Part shown: in pieces, positions 22,703-32,137 of the stretch
How positions within the stretch are numbered: position 1 is the stretch's first letter
Layout: every line of letters starts with the position of its first letter
Notes under the pieces: generated by a model
The model's input: only the letters and a program-made list of their open reading frames with translations
Databases searched by the model: none
What the model was told of the DNA's origin: nothing
Assembly (NCBI RefSeq): GCF_001429245.1
Contig: NZ_LMJE01000007.1
Coordinates: 1,085,559 to 1,149,558 of the forward strand
DNA length: 64,000 nt
Direction: 5' to 3'
DNA from: Rhizobium sp. Root274
Lineage (GTDB): Bacteria > Pseudomonadota > Alphaproteobacteria > Rhizobiales > Rhizobiaceae
Program-made: the position numbers and the translations under genes

Positions 22703-22740
22703 GACGCCGCGTCTGCAAGCAGAACACGGCGTCTTCTCCT
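22703..22740 (+). terminator. Putative terminator after the small ORF
   Basis: GACGCCG (22703-22709) pairs with CGGCGTC (22727-22733), followed by TTCTCCTT. The loop is long (17 nt). Confidence 0.5.
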
Positions 22741-22758
22741 TGGGAGGATCGGTAAGGA

Positions 22759-22779
22759 GGCCGGCAGAGATTGCCGGCC
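22759..22779 (-). terminator. Hairpin after tctA
   Basis: A perfect 8-bp stem GGCCGGCA / TGCCGGCC with a 5-nt loop, 8 nt after the tctA stop on the minus strand, followed only by a short pyrimidine stretch. Confidence 0.5.
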
Positions 22780-22786
22780 TTGGACT

Positions 22787-24307
22787 TTACTGGGCAGACG
22801 CTTCGGCGGCAGCAAGCTGCCGGCGGCGCTTGGCCCGCCAGCCGAGCAGCGCTGGCAAAACAGCGACAGCAAGGGCGAGCGCCCACAGCACCAGCGAGAT
22901 CTTGCTCTGGAACAGGATGGAGATATCTCCGCCGCTGATCGCCAGGGCATTGCGCAGATTGACCTCCATCACCTTGCCCAGAACGAAGCCGAGAATGATC
23001 GGCGCCATGTCGAAGCCGGCCTTGCGCAACAGCCAGCCGGCAATGCCGATCGCCAGCATCAGGTAGATCGCGAAGATCGAGGCATGGGTCGAATAGACGC
23101 CGATGACCGAGAGCACGAGAATACCGGGCACCAGGATCCAGTTCGGCATGGTCAGAACGCGGGCGAAGATATTGACCAGCGGCAGGTTGAGCGCGAGCAG
23201 GATGAAGTTGCCGACAAAGAGCGACGCGACGAGACCGCCAACGATTTCCGGCCGCTCGACGAGCAGCATCGGACCGGGCTGGATGTTGTAGAGCATCAGC
23301 GCCCCCATCATGACGGCGGTGGTGCCGGAACCCGGAACACCCAGCGTCAGCATCGGCACGAAAGCACCGGCAGCTGTCGCATTATTGGCCGCTTCCGGAG
23401 CTGCGAGGCCGCGCACATCACCATGGCCGAACGTGCCTTCGGTGTCGGAGATGCGCTTTTCGGTGGTGTAGGAGACGGCACTGGAGACCGATGCCCCAGT
23501 CCCCGGCAATACGCCGACAATGAAGCCGATGAAGGAGCCGCGCAATGTCGCGCCCATGCTCTTCACCACATCCGACATCCGGGCCGTCATGCGGCCGAGC
23601 TCGCGGATGACGGTGACGCCATTGGTCTGATGCTCCAGGATCAGCATGGCCTCGGAGATCGAGAAGAGACCGATGACCAGGGTCACGAACTCGATGCCAT
23701 CGCCGAGTTCCGGTTCGTTAAAGGTGAAGCGATAGGCGCCGGAAGTGGCATCGAGCCCGACGGTCGCCAGCATCAGACCGAGCACACAGCCGATCAGCGT
23801 CTTGGTGGGCTGGGAGCCGACCATCGAACCGAGGGTCGCAAAAGCGAACACCATCAGCACGAAGTATTCCGCCGGGCCGAAACCGATAGCGAGGCCAGAG
23901 AGCAGCGGCGCGAAGAAGGCGAGGCCGATGACGCCAATGATGCCGCCGATGAAGGAGGCGATGCCCGACAATGCCAGTGCCTCACCGGCACGACCCTGTT
24001 TTGCCATCGGATAGCCGTCCATCGCCGTCATGACGGCGCCGGCATCACCGGGCACGTTCAGCAGGATGGACGAGATACGGCCGCCATATTCGGCACCACA
24101 ATAGACCGAGGCGAGCAGGATCATCGTGCTTTCGGCGGGCAAGCCCATCGAATAGGCGATCGGCATCAGAAGCGCGATGCCGTTGATCGGGCCGATGGCC
24201 GGGAGCGCCCCGACCAGTGTGCCGATGAAGCAGCCGATGAAGCCGATCAGGAGGTTCTGCCAGGTGAGGGCAATGCCGAATCCATGCCAGAGATATTCGA
24301 AGCTCAT
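22787..24307 (-). CDS. tctA: Tripartite tricarboxylate transporter, large membrane subunit TctA
   Basis: 506 residues with about 11-12 membrane segments. The TctA signature is [20 protein letters not shown] near the N-terminus and [20 protein letters not shown] near residue 80. The repeated half carries [20 protein letters not shown] and [18 protein letters not shown]. It forms the ion-coupled channel for a carboxylate delivered by TctC. 29 nt downstream of tctB in the same operon. Confidence 0.94.
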   Translation of the reverse strand: MSFEYLWHGFGIALTWQNLLIGFIGCFIGTLVGALPAIGPINGIALLMPIAYSMGLPAESTMILLASVYCGAEYGGRISSILLNVPGDAGAVMTAMDGYPMAKQGRAGEALALSGIASFIGGIIGVIGLAFFAPLLSGLAIGFGPAEYFVLMVFAFATLGSMVGSQPTKTLIGCVLGLMLATVGLDATSGAYRFTFNEPELGDGIEFVTLVIGLFSISEAMLILEHQTNGVTVIRELGRMTARMSDVVKSMGATLRGSFIGFIVGVLPGTGASVSSAVSYTTEKRISDTEGTFGHGDVRGLAAPEAANNATAAGAFVPMLTLGVPGSGTTAVMMGALMLYNIQPGPMLLVERPEIVGGLVASLFVGNFILLALNLPLVNIFARVLTMPNWILVPGILVLSVIGVYSTHASIFAIYLMLAIGIAGWLLRKAGFDMAPIILGFVLGKVMEVNLRNALAISGGDISILFQSKISLVLWALALAVAVLPALLGWRAKRRRQLAAAEASAQ

Positions 24308-24336
24308 GAAATGATCCTTTCAGGTCCTGGCGACGG

Positions 24337-24795
24337 TCAGCCGAAAATGGCGCCGGTCGGCAGATAGACCTCGAGCAAGAAGGAGAAGATGAACCACCAG
24401 AGGGCGGCATGCACGACACCGCCGATCAGCGACAGTTTGAGCGGCGCGCCAAAGATCCAGCCGGTGACGGTGGTCAGGAGAAAGATCGCTGCCGCAAAGC
24501 CGAGCGGCTCCATAAGCGCCACGCACACGATAAGGGTGACAGGAATGGCAAGCACCCGAAGCAACGACTGGCCGGTCGGAAAGCCTTCGACCGTCCCCGG
24601 GAACTTCAGGTAGATGAGCGTGAACAGGCCGAGCAGAATGGCCAGCATCACCGGCACGAAACGGGGGCCGAGCGGATCCGAGGAAAAGGCGTATTCGATC
24701 ATGCTGCCGCCAATGCCATAGGCAGCCGCAAGCAAGAGCAGGACCAGCGCACTGATGCGTGCGATCAACTGATGGGTTCTCGTGTTTTCCGACAT
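24337..24795 (-). CDS. tctB: Tripartite tricarboxylate transporter, small membrane subunit TctB
   Basis: 152 residues with four membrane helices (ISALVLLLLAAAYGIGGSMI; FVPVMLAILLGLFTLIYL; LAIPVTLIVCVALMEPLGFA; GGVVHAALWWFIFSFLLEVY). The DPLGPRFVPVMLA segment is typical of TctB. It lies between tctC and tctA. Confidence 0.9.
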   Translation of the reverse strand: MSENTRTHQLIARISALVLLLLAAAYGIGGSMIEYAFSSDPLGPRFVPVMLAILLGLFTLIYLKFPGTVEGFPTGQSLLRVLAIPVTLIVCVALMEPLGFAAAIFLLTTVTGWIFGAPLKLSLIGGVVHAALWWFIFSFLLEVYLPTGAIFG

Positions 24796-24921
24796 GTGTG
24801 ATCTCCTGACTTGAAAGCAAGCCCGGTCCCAAGGACGTATCCAGGGGCTTCAAGCCTTCGGCCTCGGCTGCGATAGATGGAATTATCAAGCGTTATGCCG
24901 CCCCGATGTGAGACGGGCAAA

Positions 24922-24949
24922 GCGATGCGGCCCTCCTGGACCGCATCGC
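24922..24949 (-). promoter_or_regulatory. Intercistronic hairpin between tctC and tctB
   Basis: GCGATGCGG / CCGCATCGC, a 9-bp perfect stem with a 10-nt loop and no T-run, directly after the tctC stop. It probably keeps the binding-protein message more abundant than that of the membrane subunits. The remaining 125 nt to tctB hold nothing recognised. Confidence 0.5.
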
Positions 24950-24956
24950 CACCGGA

Positions 24957-25931
24957 TCAGAAACCGGCTTCTTTTGCCAGGACCTTGAACTTCGCGACGT
25001 CGCTCTTGACGCGGTCATCGAAGTCCTTGCCGAGCATGGTGAATTCGAACAGGCCGCGGGTTTCGCGCTCCTTGGCGAATTCCGGCGTCTTGCTCATGGC
25101 GTCGAAGGCCTTGACCCACCAGTCGTAGTCGGCGTCGGAAACGTCCTTGCCGACGTAGAAGCCGCGCCAGACCGGCCACTCGATGTCGAAGCCCTGCTCC
25201 TTGGCGGTGGGGATGTCCTTGAGTTCGCCCGGCAGACGCTCTGGCGACATGACCGCGAGGATACGGACCTTGCCGGCGAGGTGGTGCTTGCCCATTTCGG
25301 CAGCGTCACCCGAGCCGACCTGAACGTGGCCGCCTTCGAGGGCGGTCAATACAGCACCACCGCCTTCAAGGGCGACGTAGCGCATCGTCTTCGGATCCTG
25401 CTCGGCCGCCTTGGCGATCAGCGAACCCTTCATCCAGTCCTGCGAACCGACGGCACCGCCACCAGCAATGGCAAAGGTCGTCGGATCGGCTTTGTAAGCG
25501 GCGACCAGATCGGCCATCGTCTTGTAGGGGGAATCGGCATTCACCACGATGACGCCGAAATCGGCGCCGAGCGCACCAAGCCAGCGGACGGCGTTTTCGT
25601 CATACTGACCGAACTTGCCCTGCGCGATCAGCAGCGCCGAACCGGAGGACGCAGCCGTGATCAGGTTCGGATCGCTGGCGCGCTTGGAGATGACGTGGTT
25701 ATAGGCCACGGCGCCGACGCCACCTTCCATATAGGTGACAGCCATCGGCTGATTGATCTGCTTCGTCTCAAGCAGGGCATTGGCGGCGAGACGGCAGGTC
25801 AGGTCGAAGCCTCCACCGGGCTTTGCACCGGCCAGGCATTCCGGCTTGGTCGGCTCGGCCATAACAGAGGTCGCGGCAGCAAGGCCGATCAGGGCCGCTC
25901 CGGCCAGGAATTTCATCGTGTTGCGGATCAT
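24957..25931 (-). CDS. tctC: Periplasmic carboxylate-binding protein TctC
   Basis: 324 residues, Bug/TctC family. A signal peptide is present (MKFLAGAALIGLAAATSVMA, from the third possible Met), then the family ECLAGAKPGGGFDLTCR loop that binds the carboxylate. Two ATGs in tandem lie at 25934 and 25931; the second is 6 nt from GGGAG and is preferred. An upstream open frame to 26060 is rejected because it adds a non-secretory N-terminus. Divergent from the tctD regulator. The natural substrate could be citrate or another di/tricarboxylate. Confidence 0.92.
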   Translation of the reverse strand: MIRNTMKFLAGAALIGLAAATSVMAEPTKPECLAGAKPGGGFDLTCRLAANALLETKQINQPMAVTYMEGGVGAVAYNHVISKRASDPNLITAASSGSALLIAQGKFGQYDENAVRWLGALGADFGVIVVNADSPYKTMADLVAAYKADPTTFAIAGGGAVGSQDWMKGSLIAKAAEQDPKTMRYVALEGGGAVLTALEGGHVQVGSGDAAEMGKHHLAGKVRILAVMSPERLPGELKDIPTAKEQGFDIEWPVWRGFYVGKDVSDADYDWWVKAFDAMSKTPEFAKERETRGLFEFTMLGKDFDDRVKSDVAKFKVLAKEAGF

Positions 25932-26100
25932 CATTCTCTCCCGAATGTCTGAGCTTTCCTCGGACAATCCCCGCGCAGGCAACAGAAGGAACGTCACGCG
26001 AATGTTCATTCGCATGGTCCTCAAGGCGATGGCGTTGGGATCCTCCCCAAATGCCGGCAAGAGCTTCCTCCTCGTGCCGGCCAGCCATTGATAGGCCTCA

Positions 26101-26141
26101 ATCCTGTCACGATCCTGTCAAACCCGTTAACTGGTTGACAG
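26101..26141. promoter_or_regulatory. Repeat array in the tctC-tctD gap, likely TctD binding site
   Basis: ATCCTGTCA occurs twice, 11 bp apart (26101-26109, 26112-26120). The CTGTCAA of the second copy is mirrored by TTGACAG at 26135-26141. Direct repeats one helical turn apart are what OmpR/PhoB-type regulators bind. It lies 50-90 nt before tctD and about 170 nt before tctC. Confidence 0.55.
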
Positions 26142-26190
26142 CACCACGTGCACCGCTTGATCGCCGTCCCCAGACATGCGACCGTCGGCC

Positions 26191-26868
26191 ATGCGCATTC
26201 TGCTCGTGGAAGACACGCTCGACGTCGGCGAGGCCATCAGCCGCCGCTTTGAAACCATCGGCCACACGGTCGACTGGCAGACGGACGGTCGTGCCGCCTC
26301 GGAAATCCTCGATTTCACCGAATATGATCTGGTTATTCTCGACGTCATGTTGCCTGGCCTCGACGGTTTCTCCGTCCTCAAACGGCTTCGGCAGAACAAG
26401 AACACCGTGCCGGTGCTGGTCCTGACGGCCCGATCGGAGATCGACGACCGGGTAGGTGCGCTCGATCTCGGCGCCGACGACTACCTCGTCAAACCCTTCG
26501 ATTTTCGCGAACTGGAGGCGCGAGCGCGTGTGTTGATGCGCCGGAGCAGCGGCGGAGAAGCCACCAATGTCATCGTCTGCGGCGACGTGCTGCTCGATCG
26601 CTCGCAGCGCTCGGTGCGCGTCGGAAAGCGCGAGGTGCAGCTGAAACGCCGCGAGATGACCTTGCTGGAAATTCTGGCAAGCCGCCCGGGACGCATATTC
26701 AGCAAGGAACAATTGCTCGACCAGTTGTTCGGTTTCGAGGAAGCGGCGGGACCCAATGCGATCGAGCTTTATGTCGGTCGGTTGCGCAAGAAACTCGAAG
26801 GTGCCAAGGCGCGGATCGTCACCGTGCGCGGCATGGGCTATCAGTTGGTGTCCGATGCAGAGGACTAA
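26191..26868 (+). CDS. tctD: OmpR-family response regulator, TctD-like
   Basis: 225 residues. Receiver domain with acidic pair Glu7-Asp8 (VEDT), phospho-acceptor Asp51 (VILDVMLPGLDGF), and LVKPFDF. The winged-helix domain includes LKRREMTLLEILASRPGRIF and the recognition part AIELYVGRLRKKLEG. It should activate the divergent tctCBA genes when its substrate is present. The ATG at 26191 starts at the receiver. An ATG 15 nt upstream is in frame. The 3' end overlaps the kinase by 14 nt. Confidence 0.9.
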   Translation: MRILLVEDTLDVGEAISRRFETIGHTVDWQTDGRAASEILDFTEYDLVILDVMLPGLDGFSVLKRLRQNKNTVPVLVLTARSEIDDRVGALDLGADDYLVKPFDFRELEARARVLMRRSSGGEATNVIVCGDVLLDRSQRSVRVGKREVQLKRREMTLLEILASRPGRIFSKEQLLDQLFGFEEAAGPNAIELYVGRLRKKLEGAKARIVTVRGMGYQLVSDAED

Positions 26869-28246
26869 GCCGTCCCTCTTCTCACGCCTCGTCCTGCGCG
26901 TCGCCCTGGTTCTGGCCGGTGGCGCGGCGGTGTTGATGACGGCAGCCTGGCTTTATGCACGGGCAGCCGCCGACGAAGCCTATGATCGGCTCCTGCAAGG
27001 AGCAGCGATCCAGATCCTCGACAGCCTCGTGGTCGAGGACGGCAAGATTGCCGTCAATCTGCCGCCCAGCGCCTTTGAACTCCTGGGCCTCGCCCCGCGC
27101 GACCGCATCTTCTACCGCGTCATTGCGCCCGACGGGAAAACGCTGACGGGGTATGACGATCTCGCCTCCAGCACCGACAAGGAGCATAGCTTGAACAGCC
27201 TGCTGTTCGAGACGAGCCGCTACCGCGACCAGCCGGTGCGGCTTGTCCAGACCAGCCGGGCGATTTCCGATCCGAGCATTGGCGGCTGGGCGCATGTCTT
27301 GATCGCCCAGACCACCGAAGCCCGTCAGGCGCTCACGACGGAACTCACCACCCGCGCCCTGATCCTTGTGATGATCATGAGCCTGCTGGCGCTCGCCGGT
27401 ACCGTGCTCGCCGTCCGCTATTCGCTGCGCCCGCTCGATGCGCTCGGGGCAACCCTTCGCCGACGCGATTCCCAGGACCTGACGCCGCTCGCCGTCGACG
27501 TGCCGCGCGAACTGGCGCCCTTCGTCGATTCCATCAACCACTTCATGCGTCGTCTGGACGAGCGGCTGAAACTGCTCCAGCGCTTCATCGCCGACAGCGC
27601 CCACCAGATCCGCACGCCACTCACCGCCCTTTCCGCACAGGTGAGCCTGATTGACGAAGAGGCGCTATCGGAATCGAACCGCCGCCACCTGAGCCGGGTG
27701 CGCGACCGCACCACCGAACTCGCGCGTTTCACAACGCAACTGCTCAACCACGCCATGGTGATCCATCGCTTCGATTCGGCGCAACTCTCGCCGCTGGACC
27801 TGACCGATATCGCCCGCAAGGCCTTCCGGGCGGCCGTGCCGATCACCATCGACCCGGATACCGTTGTGTCTTTTGAAGCGCCCGACGAGACACTGACAAT
27901 TCTCGGGGACGGACTGAGCCTGCGAGAGGCCATCGTCAACATCATCGACAATTCGCTGCGTCACGGAACGTTGTCAAAGCTCGAGGTCCGGGTAACCAGA
28001 CGCGGCGACTTCGGTCTGGTCGAAGTCGAGGATGATGGCCCCGGCATTCCGCCGGCCGACTGGTCGCATGTTACCCAACGTTTCGTGTCGTCCAAATCGG
28101 GCGAAGGCAGCTCCGGCCTCGGTTTCGCCATTGCCTCGGAAGTCGCCGGTGCATTGCGGGGGGCGCTCTCCTTTCGCGAGAAGACGCCGGATCGCGGCTT
28201 TACCGTCGTCCTCGAACTGCCCCTGCTGCGGAAGGAAAACGCATGA
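26855..28246 (+). CDS. tctE: Sensor histidine kinase, TctE-like
   Basis: 463 residues. Two membrane segments (about 15-37 and 165-185) bracket a periplasmic domain of the 2CSK_N type. HAMP-like linker, then phospho-acceptor His250 (ADSAHQIRTPLTAL), N-box IVNIIDNSLRHG and G-boxes DDGPGIPPADW and SSGLGFAIASEV. The start is the ATG at 26855 inside the end of tctD. Its stop overlaps the next gene as ATGA, so kinase and binding protein are coupled. Confidence 0.9.
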   Translation: MQRTKPSLFSRLVLRVALVLAGGAAVLMTAAWLYARAAADEAYDRLLQGAAIQILDSLVVEDGKIAVNLPPSAFELLGLAPRDRIFYRVIAPDGKTLTGYDDLASSTDKEHSLNSLLFETSRYRDQPVRLVQTSRAISDPSIGGWAHVLIAQTTEARQALTTELTTRALILVMIMSLLALAGTVLAVRYSLRPLDALGATLRRRDSQDLTPLAVDVPRELAPFVDSINHFMRRLDERLKLLQRFIADSAHQIRTPLTALSAQVSLIDEEALSESNRRHLSRVRDRTTELARFTTQLLNHAMVIHRFDSAQLSPLDLTDIARKAFRAAVPITIDPDTVVSFEAPDETLTILGDGLSLREAIVNIIDNSLRHGTLSKLEVRVTRRGDFGLVEVEDDGPGIPPADWSHVTQRFVSSKSGEGSSGLGFAIASEVAGALRGALSFREKTPDRGFTVVLELPLLRKENA

Positions 28247-29340
28247 CGGCGGTCCGCTTCCTCACGTTTCTTCTGCTTCTGGGCGTCGGCCTTTTGTCGG
28301 ACCTGCACCCAGCACGAGCGCTCGAGGGCGAACGCGTCGTATTCCACGCCCTTGCTCCCGAACAGGCGCGTCTTGTCGTTCGCGGGGCCACCGATGTCGA
28401 CGCCATGAAACCGCTGATCCTCGACTTCCAGCAATTGGCGCCGGAGGTGACGGTCGAGTTCAACGACTACGTCACCAACGACCTATTTCGCGAGGCCGAA
28501 GCTGCCTGCCGCAACAAGGCGGCCTATGGCGACCTCTTGCTCTCTTCCTCTGTCGACCAACTGGTGAAGCTTGCCAATGACGGCTGTGCCCAGGACCATA
28601 GATCGCAGGAAACCGAAGGAGTTGCCTCCTGGGCCAACTGGCGCGATGAAGTCTTCGGCTTCACCTTCGAGCCTGCCGTCATCGTCTATGACGGCAAACG
28701 TGTTCCGCCCGAGGATGTGCCGCGCTCCCACGTGGAGATTGCCGAACTCCTGCGCGCCAAGCCGGACCTTTATCGCAACCGCATCGGCACCTACGACGTC
28801 CGCGTCTCCGGCATCGGCTATCTGCTCGCCTTCCACGACTCGCTTCAGGCGCCGACCACCTATGGCCGCCTTCTGGAAAGCTTCAGCCGCGCCGATGTCG
28901 TGACCCGCTGCTGCAACAGTGAGGTGCTGGGAGAGATCGCGAATGGCCGACTGCGGATCGCCTATAACGTGCTCGGCTCCTATGCCTATGCCGCGTCACG
29001 CCGCAACCCTGATCTGCGCGTGGTGATCCCGCGTGATTATGCGCTGATCCTGTCGCGCGGCGCGCTCATTCCGGAACAGGCACCCAATCCCGGTCTAGCA
29101 AAACGGTTCCTCGACTATCTTCTGTCGCCGCGCGGGCAGAAGGTCGCGCGCGAGAAGGCCTTTTTCTTCTCGGAAGGCGCACCTCTGCCGCCGGATGTCG
29201 ACGGACCGATGTCACTGATCGAGTCCGGGATCGGACGCCCGATCCGGATTGGTCCGGCCTTGCTGGCAGCTCAGGACCAGGCGACCCGTGACCGCTTCAT
29301 CGCCAACTGGTCGTCGCTCTTCTCGCCTACACCGCCCTGA
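28243..29340 (+). CDS. Periplasmic substrate-binding protein coupled to the TctDE system
   Basis: 365 residues with a signal peptide (FLTFLLLLGVGLLSDLHPARA) and an iron/thiamine-type extracellular binding fold (HALAPEQARLVVRG, YGDLLLSSSVDQLVKLAND, FTFEPAVIVYDGKR, C-terminal PGLAKRFLDYLLSPRGQKVA). No permease or ATPase gene accompanies it. Its translational coupling to the kinase suggests it is a sensing partner presenting ligand to the TctE periplasmic domain. This role is inferred. Confidence 0.8.
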   Translation: MTAVRFLTFLLLLGVGLLSDLHPARALEGERVVFHALAPEQARLVVRGATDVDAMKPLILDFQQLAPEVTVEFNDYVTNDLFREAEAACRNKAAYGDLLLSSSVDQLVKLANDGCAQDHRSQETEGVASWANWRDEVFGFTFEPAVIVYDGKRVPPEDVPRSHVEIAELLRAKPDLYRNRIGTYDVRVSGIGYLLAFHDSLQAPTTYGRLLESFSRADVVTRCCNSEVLGEIANGRLRIAYNVLGSYAYAASRRNPDLRVVIPRDYALILSRGALIPEQAPNPGLAKRFLDYLLSPRGQKVAREKAFFFSEGAPLPPDVDGPMSLIESGIGRPIRIGPALLAAQDQATRDRFIANWSSLFSPTPP

Positions 29341-29352
29341 TGGTGCAATAAA

Positions 29353-29390
29353 AAAGCCGCCGGCGAAATCCCGTCGGCGGCTTTGAATTT
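29353..29390. terminator. Bidirectional terminator
   Basis: AAAGCCGCCG (29353-29362) pairs with CGGCGGCTTT (29375-29384), with an A-run on the left and TGAATTT on the right. It lies between the convergent binding-protein gene and the chemoreceptor gene. Confidence 0.88.
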
Positions 29391-29410
29391 GCTTGATCCA
29401 GCGATGAAGA

Positions 29411-31951
29411 TCAGGCGGCGCGGTGATGAGGCGCGCTTGCCCGTGCACGACCTTCCGGCGCCAGCTTGAACTGGTTGACGAGCTGCATCAGCGCATCCGC
29501 CTCGTCCGCGAGCTGGCGGGTTGCGGCATTGGTTTCCTCGACCATGGCGGCGTTGCGCTGGGTCATCTGGTCCATTTCGTTGACGGAAGAGTTGACCTCG
29601 CCGAGCGCATTTGACTGGTCGCGGCTTGCCATCGCAATCACAGAGACGCGTTCCGCAACGGTGATGATGTTGGCCGAGATTTCTGCCAGGACCGATCCGG
29701 TCTGCTGGACCAGCTTGGAACCCGACGAGACTTCCGTGCTGGACTTGTGGATCAGGTCCTTGATCTGTTGGGCAGCCCCTGCAGAGCGCTGCGCGAGCTC
29801 CCGAACTTCCTGGGCGACGACGGCAAAACCCTTGCCGGCTTCACCGGCACGCGCAGCCTCGATCCCGGCATTGAGTGCGAGCAGGTTCGTCTGGAAGGCA
29901 ATCTCGTCGATGACGTCGATGATCTGCACGATCTGGCCCGACGCATCTTCAATCCGGCCCATGGCATCGATGGCGCTGGCAACGACCACCGACGAGGTAT
30001 CGGCGCGACCCTTGGTATCGGCAACGATGGTGTTGGCCTGCTCGGCCTGCTCAGCCGACTGCTTGACGGTCACCGTGATTTCGTCCACGGCAGCCGCTGT
30101 CTCTTCGAGCGAAGCCGCTTGCTGTTCAGTGCGCTTGGCGAGCTGGTCGGCAGCGCTGCTCATCTCGGCTGCATTGCGCTGGATCATGTAGGTGTTCGAG
30201 CGGATCTGGGTCATCGTATCCTGCAGATGCTCCAGCGACTGGTTGAAGTCGGTGCGCAACTGCTCGAGACGACCGTTGAACGGCGTATCGATGGTTTCGG
30301 AGATATCACCCTTGGCCAGCCGGCCGAGACCGGCGGCAAGCGCATTGACGGCAAAGTTGATCTGCCGATCGATCTCCTGCTTTTCGAGATCGTTGCGGCG
30401 ACGCTCTTCCTCCGCCTCAGCACGTTCGGCTTCGCTGCGGCTCTCGATCTCGATCTTCGAGAGAGCGTTCTGCTTGAACACGCCGAGCGCACGGGCCATT
30501 TCCCCGATCTCGTCGACGCGGCTCTCACCGTTGATCTTGGTGTCGAGGCCACCTTCTGCCAGACGGCGCATGGCGCCCGTGATCTGGCCGATCGGACCCT
30601 TGAAGGTCAGGACGAGGCCGATACCAGCAAAGATCGAGATCAGGATGCCGATGCCGGTGGCACCAATCGAAATGGAGTTGGCATCGCGGCGTTCTTCGCC
30701 AGCCGACACCTTCTGCATTTCCGCAAAGGTCGTCAGCTGCTTCCAGATCACGTTGAGGTCGGAACCGGCCTGATCGTAACTTGCCTTGCGCGCCTGGCTG
30801 ACCTTGACGAGTTCGACGCTGGCACCGGCCATGATCTCGATCGCAGGCGTCAGCTCGTCCTTGACCTGCATGAAGATCGGCTGGTCGGCAGCACTGGTGC
30901 CCACCGTATCGAGCGAGGCCCTGAGGGCCGTGTACTGCTTGTCGAGCAGCGCGCGGTTGTCATCGGTTGGCTCCAGGAGAAAACGGGCCATCATGATTTG
31001 CAGGCCGTAACCGGCCGACATCAGCTGGCGACCGTCATTGATGACAGCCTGCGCCTTGGCGAGCGGTGCGTCGAGTTCGCCGAACTTGATCGTCGCTTCC
31101 TTCATCTTCTGCTGGGCGGCAAGGCCCAGATAGGAATTCAGTTGTGTGAAATTACGCAGCGTCCCCTGCAGCTCCGTAATCACCGCATCGGACCGATCAT
31201 TCGCATCGAGGACCGCCTTCAACTGGCCGGCAATCTTGTCCAGCGTCTTCGCTGCAGACTTGTTCGCCTGGGGCAGGATATTGGCCAGCATCTGCTGCCG
31301 CGACACGATCTCGGGAAGACGTGCCGAAATGACGGCAAACTTCTCGTCCGGTGTCTTCGCCTTGGTGAAAGCCGAATTCGTTTCGCTGAGGAACGTCCCC
31401 GAGCTGCGGATCCCTTCTGCGTCGCGCAGCATGGACTTGGCAGATGCATCATCAGCCTGAACGGCCTTTTCCATGTCGGTCATCGCAGCGGTGATCTTGT
31501 CTTGCGCGCCGACCACCTGTGCATTGCCCTTTTGCAGCGATGCAATCAATGCAGCCTCCGATTCATGCAGCCGCCACAACTCGTCGGTACGGGCGACGAC
31601 AGTGTCGACCAGCGCACGCGCCTGCTCAAGTTCGGCACGGCCGTCAGCATCCGCAGACAGCTGCGACAACGTCGTCTGCAGATCCTGCTGCTGCTGCTTC
31701 AGGCGCGTCGTCACATCATCGCGCGACTGCGGTGTCGTGTTTTCCAGGAAGTCGGTCATGGAAGCGGAGACATCACGGAAACCGCTGAGCGACTGCAGCA
31801 CGCTGTTGGAGATCTCGATCCGACCTTGCAGCAGACCGGAGGCATAGAGGCCCGTGAAGCCGACGGCGGAAATGCTCACGACAAAAGGCAGGATGAAGAT
31901 CAGGACCTTTGTCTGGATGTTGAAACGGGACAGAATGCGATCGATGAACAC
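29411..31951 (-). CDS. Methyl-accepting chemotaxis protein
   Basis: 846 residues, longer than most receptors because of a periplasmic region of about 390 residues, mostly helical. TM1 is near 15-38 ([20 protein letters not shown]) and TM2 near 425-450 ([17 protein letters not shown]). Two HAMP-like units follow ([33 protein letters not shown]). The signalling hairpin is canonical ([37 protein letters not shown]). The C-terminus has no CheR-tethering pentapeptide. Ligand unknown. Confidence 0.93.
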   Translation of the reverse strand: MFIDRILSRFNIQTKVLIFILPFVVSISAVGFTGLYASGLLQGRIEISNSVLQSLSGFRDVSASMTDFLENTTPQSRDDVTTRLKQQQQDLQTTLSQLSADADGRAELEQARALVDTVVARTDELWRLHESEAALIASLQKGNAQVVGAQDKITAAMTDMEKAVQADDASAKSMLRDAEGIRSSGTFLSETNSAFTKAKTPDEKFAVISARLPEIVSRQQMLANILPQANKSAAKTLDKIAGQLKAVLDANDRSDAVITELQGTLRNFTQLNSYLGLAAQQKMKEATIKFGELDAPLAKAQAVINDGRQLMSAGYGLQIMMARFLLEPTDDNRALLDKQYTALRASLDTVGTSAADQPIFMQVKDELTPAIEIMAGASVELVKVSQARKASYDQAGSDLNVIWKQLTTFAEMQKVSAGEERRDANSISIGATGIGILISIFAGIGLVLTFKGPIGQITGAMRRLAEGGLDTKINGESRVDEIGEMARALGVFKQNALSKIEIESRSEAERAEAEEERRRNDLEKQEIDRQINFAVNALAAGLGRLAKGDISETIDTPFNGRLEQLRTDFNQSLEHLQDTMTQIRSNTYMIQRNAAEMSSAADQLAKRTEQQAASLEETAAAVDEITVTVKQSAEQAEQANTIVADTKGRADTSSVVVASAIDAMGRIEDASGQIVQIIDVIDEIAFQTNLLALNAGIEAARAGEAGKGFAVVAQEVRELAQRSAGAAQQIKDLIHKSSTEVSSGSKLVQQTGSVLAEISANIITVAERVSVIAMASRDQSNALGEVNSSVNEMDQMTQRNAAMVEETNAATRQLADEADALMQLVNQFKLAPEGRARASAPHHRAA

Positions 31952-32104
31952 GTTTTAATTCTCCTCGGACACTGCGGCGAATGCCGACATGCGCCTTAAT
32001 CAATCCTCTAAGAATGAATGGGGAAAACTAACATCGACTTAATTAGCGACCTTGGAATTCGCTTCGCAATTGCAGCAAATTCGTGATGGGGCCGCCCAGA
32101 AACC

Positions 32105-32133
32105 GACTGCCGGAAGAATCACCTCCGGCAGTC
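32105..32133 (-). terminator. Hairpin after dabA
   Basis: A perfect 10-bp stem (GACTGCCGGA / TCCGGCAGTC), 9-nt loop, right after the dabA stop. Downstream on the minus strand is GGTTTCT, a poor T-run. The rest of the 186-nt gap to the chemoreceptor start shows nothing else. Confidence 0.55.
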
Positions 32134-32137
32134 ATCT

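Noticed and set aside
29747..31999. 750-codon frame opposite the chemoreceptor gene
   Set aside because: A mirror of the regular codon pattern of the coiled-coil receptor. The composition is unlike a protein.
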